Shown here piece after piece: positions 62,560-64,000 of a stretch of DNA of 64,000 nt; positions within the stretch are counted from its first letter, which is position 1; every line of letters starts with the position of its first letter. The stretch covers positions 186,001-250,000 of the forward strand of contig NZ_CP017078.1 in NCBI RefSeq assembly GCF_001742225.1, in the 5' to 3' direction. This DNA comes from Novosphingobium resinovorum (GTDB taxonomy: Bacteria > Pseudomonadota > Alphaproteobacteria > Sphingomonadales > Sphingomonadaceae). The notes beneath the pieces were generated by a model. The model made no database searches, had not been told where the DNA came from, and saw nothing but the letters and a program-made list of their open reading frames with translations. The translations under genes and the position numbers were made by a program.

Positions 62560-62745
62560 TCAGTGGACCGACCGGCCCCCGCTGTAAGGATCGTAGATGT
62601 AGAGTACCGCGACCTCGCCCTCGTCGAGCTCCTCTTCGGGGAGCACGCCATATTCGTCGTCGGACTGGAAGAGGATCACGGTGGTCATCAGTGTGCGGGC
62701 GAGGTTCCAGGCGTGCTTCTGGGCGAGTTCGAGGTTGTGCGACAT
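62560..62745 (-). CDS. Small acidic hypothetical protein (61 aa)
   Basis: From ATG 62745 (MSHNLELAQKHAWNLARTLM), with GGAG upstream. The middle and end are acidic (FQSDDEYGVLPEEELDEGEVAVLYIYDP), a composition unlike a shadow frame. It lies 240 bases from ardC in the same direction. No function is recognised. Confidence 0.6.
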   Translation of the reverse strand: MSHNLELAQKHAWNLARTLMTTVILFQSDDEYGVLPEEELDEGEVAVLYIYDPYSGGRSVH

Positions 62746-63270
62746 CTGAGGGCTCCATCTTTGGAACGGGCCAATCCCGCTCGATGGCTCCTCAAAGGTC
62801 CGGCGCCCGGGCGCGATCACCGCAGAGGCGGAGCCGGCGCGGCCGCACGCTTGCGTAGCGGACCCCTCGTGGGTTGATCGTGGAAGATCCGGAGCCGGGC
62901 CAGGACGCCATCACAAGAGAGCGGAATTGGACCGCGGATGGGGCCGACTGGGACAAATAACTGACAAGGCTGCAGGAGCCTGACTGGTGTCGAAACCGCT
63001 GCGCCCTGATCGTCATGATGATGAAGGTCGGGTATCACCGACGCGCAAGATACTGCCTAGGCGGGCGAACGGATCGCTCAGAAACACCGCGACAGGATCA
63101 ACGAAGTCGAGGGCCTGCGGGCACTGCTCGAAGAGATAGAACGCTATAGCGGCTCTGGCACGTCCAATTAGGACGTGAACCCATAAATCAGGATCGACCG
63201 AAATGAGGTGACTTTGCGACGGTCCGCTTCAGTGCGTATGGGCGGAGCCGGCGCCCCGCCCAATTGCGAC
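62746..63270. other. Non-coding stretch with a possible short gene remnant
   Basis: No intact gene in 525 bases. From 63065 to 63171 the plus strand reads ERIAQKHRDRINEVEGLRALL and on to a stop after SGTSN, a helical tail that may be the end of a lost regulator gene. Otherwise nothing is recognised. Confidence 0.3.
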
Positions 63271-63858
63271 TCAGCCGAGCGCCGCCATCTGCAGGTCAGC
63301 CGCCTTGCGGTCGACGGTCTGGCCCGGGTTCTCGACGGTCCGCTCGAAGGGCTTCCAGGTTTCGCCGATGACGACCGCGTAGGCCGCGACGGCGCCTTCG
63401 GCTGCCATTCTGAGGGCGTGAGATTGAACGCCCATATCGGCCGCGAATTCGCGCTTGCGCTGGGCGGCGCTGTCGAAGCCGACCGGACCACCCACGTCTT
63501 CGTCTCGGGCGTCATTGGCGGACTTGGCCGTGGCGTCGCGGGCCTCTGTCACCGCCCGGCTATAGAACTGACCAGCGCCATGGGCGGACCCGACATAGGC
63601 GCCCACAATCCGCTGCAGGTGGATCTGCATGGCCCGTTCCCCCAGCCCTTCGCCGAGACTGTCAGCTGTCTCCATAATCAGGCGCTCGTGCAGCTCACGG
63701 ATACCGTTGCTGTCGAGAACGGGAAGGCCGAAGCTTTCCGAGATCGTAGAGGCCTGGTTGGCGTCCGGGCAGGCAAGCCGGACCATTTCAAGTGTGGTGC
63801 CCTTGCGGAATTGACCGCCCTTGGAGGAAGAGCGGGTGGTGCTAGTGGTCCTGGTCAT
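63271..63858 (-). CDS. Hypothetical plasmid protein (195 aa)
   Basis: Start at 63858, after AAAAGGACCACTCAT. The product is mainly helical with few hydrophobic stretches: FRKGTTLEMVRLACPDANQASTISESFGLPVLDSNGIRELHERLIMETADSLGEGLGERAMQIHLQRIVGAYVGSAHGAGQFYSRAVTEARD. Balanced composition and length argue for a real gene. I do not recognise the family. Confidence 0.65.
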   Translation of the reverse strand: MTRTTSTTRSSSKGGQFRKGTTLEMVRLACPDANQASTISESFGLPVLDSNGIRELHERLIMETADSLGEGLGERAMQIHLQRIVGAYVGSAHGAGQFYSRAVTEARDATAKSANDARDEDVGGPVGFDSAAQRKREFAADMGVQSHALRMAAEGAVAAYAVVIGETWKPFERTVENPGQTVDRKAADLQMAALG

Positions 63859-64000
63859 ATGAGTGGTCCTTTTTCTGCGCCGAAGGCTCGGACCGGCCCC
63901 ATGCCGGTCGTCCCTTCGGGTGCGGTCAAAGAAAACCGGCAGGCCAGCGGCGGCTTCAGGGTCCGGGGGGCGACAGGGGCGAGCAGGCCAGGTTTGCGAA
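63859..64000. other. Right edge, no gene seen
   Basis: GC-rich upstream region of the leftward 195-aa gene. No coding frame or motif is supported before the window ends. Confidence 0.4.

Noticed and set aside
63065..63171. MerR-like C-terminal fragment
   Set aside because: About 30 helical residues without an HTH; too little to name.
1..64000. CRISPR array, tRNA or rRNA genes
   Set aside because: No regularly spaced repeats and no tRNA- or rRNA-like sequence were noticed on either strand, although I could not run a scanner.

Overview
The window reads as part of a conjugative repABC plasmid of an alphaproteobacterium, most likely a sphingomonad. It carries a repABC replication and partition module with two parS palindromes, a Ti-type tra/trb conjugation system under TraR/TraI/TraM quorum control, and the small DUF736, WGR and ArdC genes common on sphingomonad plasmids. 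Three toxin-antitoxin pairs, RES/Xre (8.8-9.7 kb) and two PIN-domain pairs (43.9-44.6 and 54.6-55.3 kb), fit a maintained plasmid. The host assignment is an inference; no chromosomal marker, rRNA or tRNA is present.

Layout. 0-7.6 kb is an accessory region: the truncated start of a YeiH-type exporter, decayed IS3 and IS5 pieces, a Rieske dioxygenase alpha/beta pair with an aromatic-acid MFS transporter, a complete IS5-family element, an IS6100 and a broken oxidoreductase. 7.7-25.8 kb is backbone: XRE/membrane pair, RES/Xre, repCBA (leftward), traM, traR, traI and trbBCDEJKLFGHI (rightward). 25.8-43.7 kb is a catabolic island between trbI and the tra genes. 43.9-52.2 kb is backbone: vapBC, traB-traF-traA (leftward), oriT, traC-traD-traG (rightward). 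52.2-64 kb holds small plasmid genes, another toxin-antitoxin pair and an ardC gene split by a 5.9-kb recombinase-trio (RIT-type) element that carries a chromate-resistance pair.

The catabolic island. Genes for 4-sulfocatechol breakdown lie together: a type II protocatechuate 3,4-dioxygenase (pcaH/pcaG, ring cleavage to 3-sulfomuconate), a PcaB-like cycloisomerase (to 4-sulfomuconolactone), an amidohydrolase matching 4-sulfomuconolactone hydrolase (to maleylacetate plus sulfite) and maleylacetate reductase (to 3-oxoadipate). The sulfite released explains two neighbouring exporter genes, YeiH-type and TauE/SafE-type, which overlap by 4 nt. Four redox genes around this core (Gfo/Idh/MocA, SDR, a fumarate-reductase/KSTD-like flavoprotein, and an FAD/NAD(P)-binding protein with a frameshift) have no place in the known lower route and may form an upper pathway. 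An IclR regulator is encoded nearby, and an AT-rich near-palindrome recurs ahead of three transcription units.

Main points for a second look: the RIT-type element with chromate cargo inserted exactly at the HExxH codons of ardC; the unexplained redox genes and shared operator-like sites of the sulfonate island; a stretch of consecutive short hairpins between repA and traM; and a C-terminal tail shared by the adjacent TrbJ and TrbK-like proteins.
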